64,000 bases of DNA from Globodera rostochiensis (GCA_018350325.1 JAEVLN010000004.1:2852001-2916000); one strand, 5' to 3'. Positions 47,739 to 61,312 are shown, counted from the stretch's first letter. Notes: generated by a model not told the origin, from the letters alone. A program made the numbers and translations.

Positions 47739-50700
47739 CTACCAATTCTTCTCAAGTGGACCTTCGGGAAAATATCCGTTGTACTGCAACATCCACTCGC
47801 CAACATCGGTAAGGCGGGGATTCATTCGAACAAAAGATTCCGCTGAAAGGATTTTAAATTTAAAAAATAAAAAAAGATTTTAATTAAAAGGAAACAAAAG
47901 TCACCGCTGAGGGTGTCCAAAATAATGTTTTTTGATTCCTCCGCCGCTTTCGTGCAAAACATTGTTGTCCAGTCCACCTAAAAATTTCATTTTTAAACGA
48001 TTTTTTTTTTAAATTTCGACCTCATTATCAGCACCACGAAGTCCAATTGCATAGGACCGACTGGACCTGGCGATTGTGGCAGTCATTGCCAACAAATTTT
48101 CCATCACAATACAAATGCTGAATTGAGAAAAACGATTTAAAAATTAAAATATTATTAAACACAAACTTTCCCAACGTGACGTAGTTCGTGTTCACAAGAG
48201 CGCCCTGATGAGTGGCAACTTTGTCAAAAAGTTGACCTGAAACATTTCAAATAAATATAAAAGTATTCTTTAATTTCCCTCCTACCCAATCTCGTCATGG
48301 AGAACTCGAGACTATGAGCGCATGGCTGCAAAAAAACAAAATTTGGAATAAAAAATGAATCAGATCGCCAAACGCACCTCCAAACTCGGGTGGATGTGTT
48401 CGGCAATGAAATGGATCAATTTCGGATTCAAAAAGTCCTGCTCGTTGATTTTGCCATATTTGATCTTGAACAGTTTCTGTGAGGTCAAAGCATCTCGGAA
48501 TTTGGCCATGCCGCCGAATTTGTTTACGTACGTCTCAATGGATGGTATGGAAATGCGCCTAATCAAGTGCAACTCCGGTTCCTATAAACAGAAGGCGCTA
48601 AATTCATGCCCAATCTATTGGAGTGTTATAGTTATATTGGTAAATATAAAAAGGATTAAATTAAAATATAACGTGCCGAAAGTGCCAACATCGCAATGGT
48701 ATCCCGCATGGCCTGCTCATAGCCCAACTCGGTGTTTATGCCCGCAAAGCCGGACACTTCAGCAATTGTTGTGATGGATTGCCGCAAAGCGCGGTTGCAT
48801 AGCCTCTAGCAAAGAAAGGAAAATCCATTTCTAAAAGGGCGCTCTCTCTTCGGTTTTACAACTCTGTCTTTTTTTTTAATAAAACCTTAATGTAAAAAGT
48901 CAGGTTGTTCTATTATTTGGCAACTTTGCAATCCCAAAATCGTAATACAAAAAAAACAAACGAATGCATAACAAACAACTGACTTGTACAATTGCATTTT
49001 CAATGTCCTGCAAAAGAAACAGCTCCTCGTCAACGAGACCAGCTAAATGTGTTTAATAAAATTTAGGGAAGAAGTTCAAAATGTTTTGAATTTTTAAACA
49101 TCGAATTAAACAAAATTTGTTTCACCAATGTAATAAACGACGGATTCGAGCACATAAGTGATGATGCCAAGTTCCGTCAGCGACCGTTGAATTGGATGCG
49201 AATCGGCTAACCGCAAATTCCCTTTGATTTCTTGATTCGCAAAATGGCACAAATCTCCTGTAAAATATGAATCCAATTTGGGCATTTAAATTAATTAAAT
49301 GTTATCGTTTTTTCCTTTCTTTCAAAAAACTTGCCGATCATTTTTTTCAGATGGCCGACCACTCCAGCGCCATAAGCGATTTTGCCTTCAATTGACAGCT
49401 CATCCGCCGAATATCCGGCATTATCGGTGGAGCCCAAGAGCATATAATCGCGCAACGGCACATTCTCAAACACAACCGTTGAAACTGAAAATTTGTGTGA
49501 AAAAAAATGTTGAAAAAATGTTATTAATACAATTGCAACGCTGGAGACCGCCGGTCTTCAGCTGGTCCCGTATTTTGATGCCCGAAATGACCTCATCATC
49601 CTTCACCCAATCGCGCTCAATGAGATAACAGGCGGGAATTACCTGTATAAATAAATAGTAATCAAAATTTTTGAAAATGAACTCAAAAATATGTGAATAA
49701 TTTTGTTTTACCAATTCTCCAACTCTGCGATTTGCGAAGACAATGAACAGGTTAGCGTCCAGCGCATTCTCAACATTTTTTTTAATCTAAAATATTTTTT
49801 AGTGTAAAAAAAGATCTTTGAATTCAGTCCAGGCTTTAATTAATTGTAAACCGTACCACGCTTAAAAATTGCTGCTGCCCTTTTGCGGAAAATACGTGCT
49901 CAAGCGATTGGGGACCAGTACTAAACAGAGAAACCAAACAATAAGCAATTTTTGAAAGAAGATTCATTTTAATTAAACAAATAATTTATGAGACAACCAA
50001 AAGAATCAAGCAGAAAATGCAACAAAAAAAAATCATTTCGGTGTAACATTTGTCTGAATTTTGTTAAGAAAATTTACTCCAAAAGGGCAGACCATTTGAA
50101 TTTGTTCCGATTTCATCCCCTTATTTAATTGTAATCCCATTCACTATTTCCATACGTCTCGTCCTGAATGCACACGGCCGGACGCCATTTTCCCGATGCA
50201 ATGCCCGGCAAATAATGCTCCTTTTGGGCCGTCGTGCCGAATTGGACGATAAGTGAAACTGCCAGCGACATTGTGCCAAATGTGCTGAGCAAATTCAAAT
50301 CCTGACTGCCCAAACATTCGCTGAGTTGGACCAAATCCTTCTGGCAGAAATTCTACAAAAAAAAAGTTGAAAAAGCATTGTGTTAAGTATATAAATTTCG
50401 ATCTCCAAAAAAGAACGGACCAATCCGCCAAACTCTGCGGGCACTGCAGCTGCAGATACTTTGTGTTTTGCCAGAATGGCCTGCACTTTGGCTGGCAAAG
50501 TACCCGGTTTTTGTGCCGTCGTTGTCGCAGTGTCGGTCTTTAACTGATCATCTACACATTTGGAGGGAATTTGCGCATTATTTATGCCCAAAACGAAACG
50601 TTTAAAAAGTAATGAGTTATACATAGCAGTTTCGTCTTTATAAAAACATTTTTGTAGCTGTTTCTTGCCTGTCCACACACTGAAAAATGGCAAATTGGGT

Positions 50701-51224
50701 TTGCTCATCGCACTTACATGCAATTAGAAGGTCCTCCTCCAGGTTCTGCACAATTTTCTTGATCCGCTGCTGCTCTACGCTGTGCTCGTATTCGGGGTAA
50801 ATGATGAAATCCTAAAAATATTGAATGTTATGACAGTTTAATCAATTTAAAATGAAAAGTTGAAACCTTTTCGAATTTGTTGACACTCATTCCGCGCGTC
50901 AATGAGCGCTTTTCAATCGGAATTTGCTTGACAAACTCTGCCAGTTCATCCGCAGTGGGACGTGTCGATGGCGCGGTAGGAACTTCGTCGCTAGCGGTGG
51001 AAAAAAGACAGGCAAATCGAGAGCCTTTTGATACTGAAAACGATTAGAATTTAAATGAATTGATATTTTGTTCGAATTGAGTTCAAAAACTTTGTTAGAA
51101 AAATTAAAAATTCAAGATTACCAGACATTGATGATGTCATCACACCAAATTTATGGCAAATATTTGTTGTTGCTGCAAAGAAAAGTCCTTTTTGCGTGCA
51201 TAATAAAGGATTTAGAGGAGGCAT
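47739..51224 (-). CDS. Acyl-CoA dehydrogenase family protein, VLCAD/ACAD9-like
   Basis: Flavoprotein family of mitochondrial beta-oxidation. The start at 51224 gives MPPLNPLLCTQKGLFFAATT, a likely mitochondrial targeting leader. Later exons read ADELAEFVKQIPIEKRSLTR (50870-51000), KVSAAAVPAEFGGL (50420), DLVQLSECLGSQDLNLLSTF, VQFGTTAQKEHYLPGIASGK, DETYGNSEW (50150-50340), NLFIVFANRRVGEL, IPACYLIERDWVKDDEVISG, VVFENVPLRDYMLLGST (49440), YGAGVVGHLKKMIG, RQSITTIAEVSGFAGINTEL (48740), LHLIRRISIPSIETYVNKFG (48550), then a long C-terminal part ending MLQYNGYFPEGPLEKNW. The extra C-terminal domain is typical of VLCAD and ACAD9, which bind the inner membrane. The loop that should hold the catalytic Glu does not contain it. 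Exon borders within the central third are approximate. Confidence 0.85.
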
Positions 51225-51980
51225 TCTAACTAAAAATAAAGCTTAACATATTATTAAAATTGCGCACATTCTTAATTGATGCAGAAAATCAAAATCAACA
51301 GAATAGAGCACATTTTTGAGAGCTTAGGCGGTGCCGAAGCCGTTAAAAAAAATTTGAAATCTTTAAGGGTTTTTGTGATGAAAATTGGTCCAAAATTGTT
51401 AAAACACTTCGCCAAGGATTATTTACGGGAACGGGAAAATGACGAAAATAAAATTTCCTGGAACGTGAACGGGAATTGCAAATTTAATGAGACGAGAATC
51501 ACGTCTTCTTCCCGTTCCCGTAAACGCCCGACAAAAAAGACGGGACCGGAAAGCCCGTACTTTGCCCGCGGGAATCCCGTTCCCGCCGATTCTATTTCAA
51601 TAGAAAGTGCCCATGTTATCAAAATGCGCACTTTATTCAATTAGTGTTAAATTTTTAACTTTCATACACTTTTTCACTCACTCATCAATTTCTCTTTGGC
51701 ACGCCAGTTGTTAGTCATTTTTTTTTCTCTCTGTCTCTGCCAAACTAACTTCTCCATAGTTTATTTTTCTTCGAGAGTGAAATTCTGAACAACCCAAGAG
51801 CTTCGCCATTCAAGAGCTCTAAAACTGTTAACATTAAACATTACCTATTCCTTTCGAAAAATTAGAAGATTTTGAAAATTTCCATCATTAACAACAATTA
51901 GCTCTCGTTTTACACAAAACTTTTATTAGCTTTCTAATTTTGTTAATTTAGATTATAAATTACCGTGCAACTCCACAGAA
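51225..51980. other. Divergent spacer acyl-CoA dehydrogenase / SKP1
   Basis: About 0.75 kb with the promoters of two diverging genes. A stretch at 51425-51595 is rich in CGGGAACGGGA and its complement CCCGTTCCCG and gives an open frame of 122 codons from 51276 that I do not take as a gene. Similar words lie near 47295-47330 and 61370-61555, so this is probably a dispersed repeat fragment. Confidence 0.5.
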
Positions 51981-52758
51981 ATGGCAACGACAAAATTTTT
52001 TTTGAAGTCAAATGACGATGAAGTGTTCGAGGTCGACCGCGGCGTGATCCGTCTTTCCACCACTTTGAACACAATGTTTCAAGGTCTATTTTGAATGAAT
52101 GATAATTTAATACGGTCTTCTGTCGGGTACCGTAAATATTATTATTTAAAGGTCGTTTTTAATTCATAAAGACTTCACCCTCACTGAGAATACAATATTT
52201 AAAATTACGTTCAGCTAGCGTACTAATTTAAAAACTACGATTAAGATCTTGGCATGGACCAAGCCGAAGCCGGCGACAAAATGTTCTCGGACCCGATTCC
52301 ACTTGCGAATGTCAATGGAGCAATTCTGCGCAAAGTGATAGCCTGGTGCCAACATCACAAGGATGGTTTGTGATCGGACAATTTGGTTTTGTTAATAAAC
52401 ATTAAAATAAATTCTCTAAGATGCTCCGGTTGGGGATGATGCGGAGAGCAAGGAACGTCGAACTGACGATATTCCAAGTTGGGATGTGGAATTTTTGAAG
52501 GTCGACCAAGGAACTCTTTTTGAACTGATTTTGGTCTGTTTTTTATTTTATTTGTCTCATTTAGACCAATTACAACGTTTTTAGGCAGCTAATTACTTGG
52601 ACGTGCGCGTTTTGCTGGACGTTGCATGCAAAACTGTGGCCAATATGATCAAGGGAAAATCGCCGGAGGAGATTCGTCGCACATTCAACATCAAAAACGA
52701 CTTTACTCCCGAGGAGGAGGAGCAGATTCGTCGCGAGAATGCCTGGTGTGAGGACTGA
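51981..52758 (+). CDS. skr-1: SKP1-related protein
   Basis: Adaptor of SCF ubiquitin ligases, joining cullin 1 to F-box proteins. Exons 51981-52083, 52246-52365, 52421-52533 and 52585-52758 give 169 residues. It opens [20 protein letters not shown] with the BTB/POZ-like half, and ends with the classic Skp1 C-terminus: [63 protein letters not shown]. Length and end agree with SKP1 of animals. Nematodes have many SKR paralogues; the full conservation of the end points to the SKR-1/2 type. The next gene, pms-2, is on the same strand 449 bases downstream. Confidence 0.95.
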
Positions 52759-53207
52759 ATGGGTAGAAAGGGAGAAATGAGAGAGACTCGTCCGAATTTG
52801 AACACCAAATATTAAAAATACCTATTTTCGGATAAAAAAAGGTTATTGGTGATCGTTTGTTCTGTGGTATCTGTTTGTGTATAAGCTTATCTCCTTCATT
52901 TACACTGCTACCCGTTTTAATCATTGTGTAATAAAAAGCCATTAGAACAATAACATCAATTAGTTTTTTGGTTGCAAATCCATAAATTTTTATCATGAAA
53001 GGTTTTTTAGCCGATTTCACGCAATTAGCTTGGTTTTTCTCTCTACCCGATTTATAAAAGCCACTCTTCGTAATCACTATCATTACCCTTGAAAGACATC
53101 TGAAAGATCCCGGCTTTCATTTTTCCGGTTTTTCCAATAAATCCCTGGTCCCGGCCTACCTACTCTAGTTTACACAATAACTTCTGTTAGCATATCGACT
53201 TGCTAAA
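52759..53207. other. Spacer skr-1 / pms-2
   Basis: 449 bases on the same strand. An AATAAA-like word (52930) suggests the skr-1 3' end; the remainder would be the pms-2 promoter. No gene. Confidence 0.45.
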
Positions 53208-56200
53208 ATGGAAAATGCCCCTCCAAATAATGCCACAGCTTCCGCCAATAGCGGTGCCATCCGTTCTCTCGGTGAGCAGCAGAGCCGTCGAATTTGCACA
53301 GGCCAAGTGATCATTTCCTTGGCCGGCGCATGCCGAGAACTCATTGACAATGCCATGGATGCCGGCGCAACAAACATTGGTGGGATTAGTCTTCCTATAC
53401 GAACTGTCATGTCTCGTAAATTTCCAACTATTAGTATAATTGTTCGTTTAACAGAGATTCGAGTGACTGAAAACGGTTTGGAATGTCTGGAAGTGATCGA
53501 TAACGGAACCGGCATCAGTCCACCAAACTTTGAACGACTTTGTGAGTGCGTTTCACTTGCATAAAACTTTCTGTAATGCTTTAATCCAACTCACCAAAAT
53601 CGCCATACAGTATCAAAGCCGACTTTTAAATATCGAAAATTGTATTCGAGTTTAGGCAAGGCTCACTGTACGTCGAAACTGTCAGAATCGAACGACTTCC
53701 GCTCGCTCACCACCTTCGGATTTCGCGGCGAAGCGCTAAATGCACTAGCTGCACTTGGGTGACATTTTCTGTCTATTTTGGGCAAATTAGCCCCCATTTG
53801 CATCGCGTATATGCGCTGAATGAGCCCGAAAATGGGGAATTAATTCAATTCTTCATAACAAAAAATGCATTTTTTGTGAATTACAAATTCTTAAATTCAT
53901 TTTAACACAAATTTTGTCAGCGATGTGCAAATAACAACGCGCGATGCGACCTCGCGGTGTGCCACTCGACTCACATTTGGTCGAAATGGGGAAGAACAGG
54001 CCAAAGAACAATGCTCCAGATCCGTAAGTGTATGAAATTCTTTAAAATGATTTTGGATTTTTGAAAAAAATTTAATCAAAATATTTTACGTTTAATTATC
54101 TTTCCCCCAGATGATTTGGCCACGTTCCACTCGCTTAATTTGCTTTATCTTTCGCCGAATTTCAGCAGGGCACGACTGTTCGTGTCGCACAGCTCTTCAA
54201 GACTTTGCCCGTGCGTCGCATGGAGTTTCAGCGACAGGCGCGGCGCGAGTTTTTGCGTCTGGTCGACAGTGTGCAGGCGTTTGCATTGGCGAGTCCCGGC
54301 TGTCGCTTTAGCTGTTCTAACAGCGTCAACGGAGGGTGGGAATGGGGCACTTTGTGTTCAACATTAGGGGATGTTCCATTATTTTTTGACTCTCAGAAAG
54401 CGTTTGTCCGTTCTGTCAACGCCCGGAGGCCCAACCACACGTTTGCCGCAGGTGTTGGACAGTCTTTTTGGCGATGGCAAAAGCAATAATAACGGTCTGC
54501 TGAGTTTGGAGGAGACAGTGGACGTGCCCGGCGAAGAGTGTCTTCGACTTTACGGAGTGCCGACGGCGATGACGACAGAGCGGGAGAGAATTTTTGCGCA
54601 AATCAGGTGAATTTGTGATTAGAGTTGGATTTTTGAAAAAGAATTAATCATATTTAAGGGTGTCAGGCTACGTGAGCAGTTGTCAGTCCGGCCATGGAAG
54701 ATGCAGTACGGACCGACAGTTCGTTTTTGTCAACCAACGCCATGTGGACTTCTCCAAGGTGCGCGCGCATTCACTGTTTATTTTTCTATATTTATTTTAA
54801 AATTATTTATTTCTGAGCAGCTTTGTCGCATCGCCAACGAAGTGTACGCGCAGTTCAACCGTGGCAGATTCTGTTGCCTGGTGCTGTTTGTCGATGTGCC
54901 TGCCCACACGTTGGACGTGAACATCAGTCCGGACAAACGGACGGTGTTTTTACATCACGAAAAGGAGGTGAGGGAGGGATATGCGGGGTCGGTCTTTTCA
55001 AAGCGAAAATATTTTTGCTTTATGTCCCCTCTTTGTTTGATTGGTTTTTCGATGTTTTAGGTATTCGCCAAGCTTCGTGCTTCATTGTTTGCCACTTTTG
55101 CGAAATGCCAAGGCGCCGTTTCGGTGCCTGCGGACCAAAAAACGACGACGTTGCCCGAGGCAAAGAAACGCCGCACAATTGGCGCATTGCTGCGCCGGGG
55201 GCACTCTTTTATGGACGTCGGCGTTGGAAGGGAAGTGAAGGAGGAGGAGGAAGAGGAGGACGGTCTGGTAGGACTGTTGGCAGCTGATCAGACAGATGCT
55301 GACCGGACCCATCTTCTCGGTCGACGGTGCGTCGTGTAAATAAAATATTATAAATATTTTTATTCATTAACAGTTTGCCCGTTGAAACTCAGCAAAGTGT
55401 TGACCTCAGCCATACGGTGTTTAACGATGTGCATGACGAAGATGAGTCGTTGAACATTGATGACCTGTGAGTTGGGCCCTTTTGACGGGATTTTAATTAC
55501 TAAAGTCCAACCTTGGTCCGATCGTGAACCCGAACACTTTTCAATTGTAAAATTTGTCAATGTTTTCATTCACTAGCATTTGCTATAGTTAGATATTTAA
55601 TCTTTTCTTTTGCGATAAAATAACAATTAAGCGAAGAAAGCCCCCTGCGCAAAAAAGGCAGAATTGACCGGACATATGGCAGTGTGGACACAGACTCAGC
55701 TCCACGGAATGTCACAAAAACGACAGCAAAATCGTCAGTTGGCCAAAAGTCTTTGGAGGTTGGATTAAGAAGAAATTTTGAGAGAAATTGAGTCTATAAT
55801 CTTGAAGACTGCAGAAAATTGGCGAACTTGATTTTTAATTTATTTATAAAAGTCTTGATTTGTCCTCAGGCATTTTCCTTCCATTGTCTTCGTCCTGGGG
55901 CAAAAATAGCTGTTGATCGCAGAGAACAACAACGACGACAACACGTACAAACAACCAATCATGAAGCATCGAATGCTTTTGAAACAAAAAGCGAACCGTC
56001 AAATTCACAAAAAACGGTTTGATTTTCTGACCTTGGCATTTGTGAGAAAATTCATTTTTTGACCACAAAAATGGTGTGACTTAACTGGCAAAAAAACATT
56101 TATTCATTTCTTTGGCTTTTTTGTCCGCAGTGCCCATCTTTGGTTTATCATCCCCAATTTGTTCATTTAGTGGTGCGGTGGTGACTGTCCTTCCGATCAT

Positions 56201-57515
56201 CCTGTTGATGCACCCGATGCTTGTGCTTCTCCGTCTTCTTCTTCCTCGTCAATCCCATCCCAGTCTTCTTGCATAACCGCCGCCACTTTTCCCTCCCAAA
56301 CTCAACAGCAGCAACAGCCCGAAGCAATGTTCTACCGACCGCAGCAAACTGTCCGGGTGGACATGAATGTTCTGCGGAAAAACTTCGCGGATCGCTGCTT
56401 GCTGAAGCGGCGACAGCAGCGCATGCAACGGGAAAACGGCGGTCATGGGATGCAGCGATTGCATGTCGAAGCTGCTGAAACAGCCACGAGCAGTAGCAGC
56501 AACAATCGGAGCGAAGAAGACACAGAGGCAATTGAGCGGCGTTTGTCTTTAATGCTTAAGTTGGTGCAAAATCTTTGTCCCACTTATTCGAGTTAAATTC
56601 GCATATTTAAAGAAAGACCGATTTTGCTCGAATGCATCTGATCGGTCAGTTCAACAACGCATTCATCATCGTTCGTCTGCGATCCGACGTGTTCATCGTT
56701 GATCAGCACGCGGCGGACGAAAAGTACAATTTTGAGCGATTGTTGACACGCAGTGTGATCAAATCACAACGGCTGATCCGACCACAACGACTGCACCTTG
56801 GCACAGTCAACGCGGCATTGGTGCGCGACAATTTGAAAGTGTTTCGCGCCAACGGATTCGATTTTCAATTCAACGGAGCTGCAGCGACGGCTGAGACAAA
56901 TGGTGATTTAAGTTGGGAGCAAACTAATGACACCATCGTTGATGGTAACGACGACGATGACGGAGATGAGGATGTACTGTTTGATGATGATGGACAGCAA
57001 GTCTTTGTAGAATCCATCAACAATCCGAATGGCACCGCCAATGAACTTGACGAACCTGGCACAGTGTTGCTGACAGCTGTGCCGGTGCACCACGGCTGGC
57101 AGCTGAACAAAGATGGTCAGATCAAAATGCTTTGAAGAATAGCTTTTTGTTTCAGATATTGATCAGCTAGTTTCTTTACTCATTGAATTGCCTGGGGCTA
57201 TGCATCGGCCGGCGAAAGTTCGCAAAATCTTTGCCTCCAAGGCGTGCCGGCATTCTGTGATGTTTGGAAAGGCATTGACACAACGCGAAATGGAAACGGT
57301 GGGTTTCTCTATTATAGAAAAGTGCCCTAGGACAATTCCGAAATGGGTCTTAATTGATTCGGTTTTCAGATCATTGTCAACATGGGTTCAATGGATCAGC
57401 CTTGGGTAAAAAGAATCAAAAAAATAAGAAATGTTTAAAAAGCACATTTTTACAGAATTGCCCACACGGCAGACCCACAGTTCGACATCTTTGTACGGTT
57501 GGGAGGAAGTGTTGA
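53208..57515 (+). CDS. pms-2: DNA mismatch repair protein PMS2 (MutL homologue)
   Basis: Partner of MLH1 in MutL-alpha; nicks the new strand during mismatch repair. Start ATG 53208. ATPase motifs are [63 protein letters not shown] and [20 protein letters not shown]. The transducer part reads [20 protein letters not shown] and [21 protein letters not shown] long poorly conserved linker follows (55080-56580) with acidic, Gln and Ser runs. The C-terminal part begins [20 protein letters not shown] (56632) and has the endonuclease motif [12 protein letters not shown], then [18 protein letters not shown] and, in the last exon, [11 protein letters not shown]. The three metal-site motifs are all present, so endonuclease activity should be intact. 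The first intron (53391-53449 region) lacks a stop in frame. The protein ends GRKC at 57515. Confidence 0.94.
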
Positions 57516-58447
57516 AATAAAATGAATTTGTTTGTGATTAAAATATGTCACTCTTTTCATAAAATTGTTTTTATTTGCTCTTGATTGGTATTAGTTCCGC
57601 AGAATTTTCAACAAAAATCCAACCAAAAAAATCCTCGCATTTACATTTTTGCAACATTTTTGGTTTTGCGATAATTTATGGTCATCTAATTTCGCATTAG
57701 TGCGCAGCATCTACATATTATATATAAAAGTATACGATATAAGATAATCATAAAATTTGGTGGGCGGGCACCTTTTTGACAATGGAAAATTGTGTTGGAC
57801 GCTTTGTCCAGCTGAGTTTTCCGTGCAAACAAACGCCGTCCCCAACAGCGATCAATCACTTCCTGTCAGAGATTTCCGGCCGGAGAACGCCCCCAACCGA
57901 TTCAAAGCTGTCCACTTAAGACGTTTGGTCGGCTTTCTGATCAATCCTTTGCTTAAGCCTTGACTTTTGATCAGCGAATTGTTGGGACTTCTGATTAAGC
58001 CCCTCGTTGGAAGCGGCACCCTTCACTTGGTTAATATAACCTTCTGCCAGTTCACTCACGTGTTGGCTTATCTTTTGTGTTCCTTTCATCGTTTATGTCC
58101 TTTCATTGGAGCGCCGCACCTCACATGCCCTCATCAATCTTTATCAATAAAATAATAATAAATCATTCCATTCATTATCATGTTTTAAATTGAAGCATGG
58201 CGTCGTCATCGATGTCAATGTTTAGAGTGAGTGTACGTCGTAAACTCTCAATTCTTTTGTAAACAGAACCATTCTTTAATTTATGGAATTGCTTCCCCTA
58301 AGAAATTAAAAATAATTAAATTTGAACGGATGTCGCCGAAATTGCCCGGCGCCGGGGGCTCCTAATTTTAATTGTTGAAACTTTAAATTGTTCTTCTCAG
58401 TTTGGCTTAACACTTTATTCCATTCGCTGATATTTTTGTTTCTGCCG
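57516..58447. other. Spacer pms-2 / SLC17-like gene
   Basis: About 0.93 kb on the same strand, AT-rich on the left and more mixed to the right. Frames at 57757-58155 show no motif. It should hold the promoter of the transporter gene. Confidence 0.45.
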
Positions 58448-61312
58448 ATGTCCTCCAAAATCACTGTCCAGCTGACTTCATGGGAACAACTCCAACAACA
58501 GAAGCGGGCGCCGTCCATCGGCAGTGAGGCGATGGCATCGTCAAAATTTCCTCATTCGAAACGGCATCGGCTTGTGCCCGTTGTGCTCCCCGGGGTACGC
58601 TTTTTGCAGTTGTTGTTGGGCACGCTGTTCCTGTCGGTGACCCTCGGATGGTTAGTGAATGAAAATGGAGAAACGTCGGTCTTGGGACTCGGAATAACAT
58701 CGGTTTTTGTATCGATAAAGAATGTAAGATCGGTCTCAGGTCGACGAATCTCAGAAACCGCTGAGTTGCGAACACCAACTTCAATCAATCTCTGATTCCC
58801 AAGCGTTATCTGCTTCAATCCCGTCATCATCGTCATGATGGACGTGTCTGCTTCGCCCTTATTCAAAAACGGCACTTTTGCCAACCAATCCGAGCGTGAG
58901 GACTTTGCTTCATGGCACTTGCCGTTGGCCGATCGGCGCTTCACATACACAAATTTGCAGAAGAGCTTTCTTCTGGCCGGTCGGGTATTTTCTGATCAGT
59001 TATTTGAAAAGCGTTTTGAATTGAATGATTTTTTATTAAACCGTTTGTAGTTAAGTTTAACTCGTATATTTTGTAAAATTTCATCTAAGACCAATCACTT
59101 CCGCTGAATTTGTCCCGGGAGAAATTTAACAGAATCTGAGCAGAATTAGCGATTATGCCACAATTTGTTAAGTGAATGTTCAGGTACATTTGGGGCGTGC
59201 CTTCTTCAAATTGTGCCCATTGGCTATGCCATGCAAACTTTAGGTGCTTTTATTTGATAGCCTTTCCATGGAATACATTTTAAAGGTGCTAAACGAACAC
59301 AACTTTTCATTGGATTGGCCGTTTCACTTGCAACCGGACTGGTAGGCCGACAGATTTTTTTCACTACAAAAGAAGTGCCAAGAAAAATAATTTTATTTGC
59401 TTTTTATTTACAAATATTATTATAAATTTTTTTTTCCTCGTGCATAGATGCCGTTGGCCGCATCGATGAGCTTTTACGCGCTGATGTTTGCTCGGATGGT
59501 CAACGGGTTGGCCATAACCAACCTTTTCCCGGTGGTCGGAGCAATTTGCACTAATTGGGCTCCACAGAAGGAACGAGGTGTGCTCCATGGGGATTAATTA
59601 GTTCAAATTCTTTGGTTTGAATGGAAATTCTGATTTGTTACGGTCACTTAAGCCCAATCAACATAATTAGGTCACTTAAAGCCGCCCAATCAACATATAA
59701 TTAATTAATTGATGAAGGTGTGTTCCTCGCCGTCCTGTCCGGCTACATCCAACTTTCGGTCATCATTTCCATGCCACTCACTGGGTTTCTCGCCGACAAA
59801 TGTACGTTTTAACTTATTATAATTAATATAATTTATTCGTTTTAACAATTATTGTATAAAAGTTTTATCCGTTTTAACGAGTATTATAATTAATATTCAT
59901 TGAAATATTTATCCGTTTTAACGATTATTATAGTTAATATTCATTGAAATATTTATCCGTTTTAACGATTTATTATAATTTTTAATTTTCATTGAAATAT
60001 TTATCCGTTTTAACAATTATTATGACAATTTTTTCATTGAAATATTTAAGTTGGATGGCCTTCCGTCTTTTTTACCCATTCAATCCTCGGCCTAACGCTG
60101 TGCCTTTGGTGGGCACTCTTTTATCGCGACGATCCGATGGAACATCCGCTGATTGGACCCGACGAATTGGCATATATCCAATTTGGAAAACCGCCAGCTG
60201 ATCATCACGGCACTTCAAGGCGGGCACAGGTTGGGGCAAAAGCCAAAAAATTGGATTAAGCATCTCTCAAGTCGGGCATTCATTCAGCCGCCTTACCGTC
60301 AAATTTTTTCCACTGCGTCAATTTGGGCCATTTTCTGTGCGGTCTTTGGCAATTTTCTCATCGTTCAGGTGCCCGAAGTAATTTTACACAATTTTTGCAT
60401 TGTTTTTTCAGTTTTTCAACACTTTTCTCCCAATGTTTCTCATTTCGTCGCTTCACTTTTCAAACTCAGAGACCGGCTTGCTCTCAGCTTTGCCACTTAT
60501 TTTACAGGCAAAATTCAAATGATTAAATTATTTAAACAATTTTAATTTGCTCTTTTTTCAGTTCTTCGTCAAATGGTTGACCGGCTTCATCACCGACCAT
60601 TTGCCTTCAGTCGCGCAAATTCACAAGGTGCGGGCGGATGCGAATTTGGCATTTATTTAAATTGAACATTTTTCGGTCCGTTTCTGTAATTCGGCAGCAT
60701 TTTTTGGGTAATTTTAATTATTTATTTAATTCATTTTTATTTGAATTATTAATAATGTAGCTCTGCAATGTTTTTCCTGCTGGCTTCACTCTTTTCGCCT
60801 GAATATTTTTCTCGATGGGCCGTCGTTCTGTGCTTGACATTGGCCATATGTAGGTGATTTAGCCCCTTTTAAAAGTCAACACAACAGGCAATGTAAATGC
60901 CAATTTAATTAACCGCCAAAGGTTTGCTCGGCATGAACAGCGGGGGCTTCTTGAAGTCGGTGGTGTTGGTGTCGGCCCAGTTCAGCCCAGCAGTGATGGC
61001 CGCCGTGCAATTCACTCTCTGTGCCACCATTTTCGCCTTCTCTTTTGTTGTGCCCGCGATGACCCGAAATGGCGGGCACTTTGAGGTAAGCAACTTGGAT
61101 TGGACTTTCGCATTTCAAAGATCACACTTTTGAAGGAGTACCGCCGCGTGTTTTGGATGTATGTCTGCGCGTTGACAGTGACAAATTCGGTGTTTGTCCT
61201 TTTCGGAAGTGCCGTGCCGGCAAAATGGACACAGCAGCCGCACAACCAACCCGTACAAGTGTGGGCGTCCTCTTCGGATGGAATAAATCGTAGCAAAAGA
61301 TTCGACCAATAG
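58448..61312 (+). CDS. Major facilitator transporter, SLC17 (anion/phosphate, vesicular glutamate) type
   Basis: Membrane transporter with about 12 helices. The ATG at 58448 gives MSSKITVQLTSWEQLQQQKR. Helix 1 is LPGVRFLQLLLGTLFLSVTL; the next exon (from about 58809) has CFNPVIIVMMDVSASPLFKN and a glycosylatable loop (NGTFANQS). Later pieces are GACLLQIVPIGYAMQTLG (59185), GAKRTQLFIGLAVSLATGL (59285), FYALMFARMVNGLAITNLFP with VVGAICTNWAPQKERG (59450-59580; the SLC17 WAP..ERG signature), VFLAVLSGYIQLSVIISMPL, SVFFTHSILGLTLCLWWALF, QIFSTASIWAIFCAVFGNFL, FFNTFLPMFLISSLHFSNSE, FFVKWLTGFITDHLPSV, MFFLLASLFSPEYFSRWAVV, GLLGMNSGGFLKSVVLVSAQ and FWMYVCALTVTNSVFVLFGS. It ends shortly after the last helix. 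The substrate cannot be told; nematodes have many such paralogues. Confidence 0.88.

Noticed and set aside
51276..51644. 122-codon open frame on the plus strand
   Set aside because: Its second half is a CGGGAACGGGA-type repeat with relatives at 47295 and 61370; no domain is seen.
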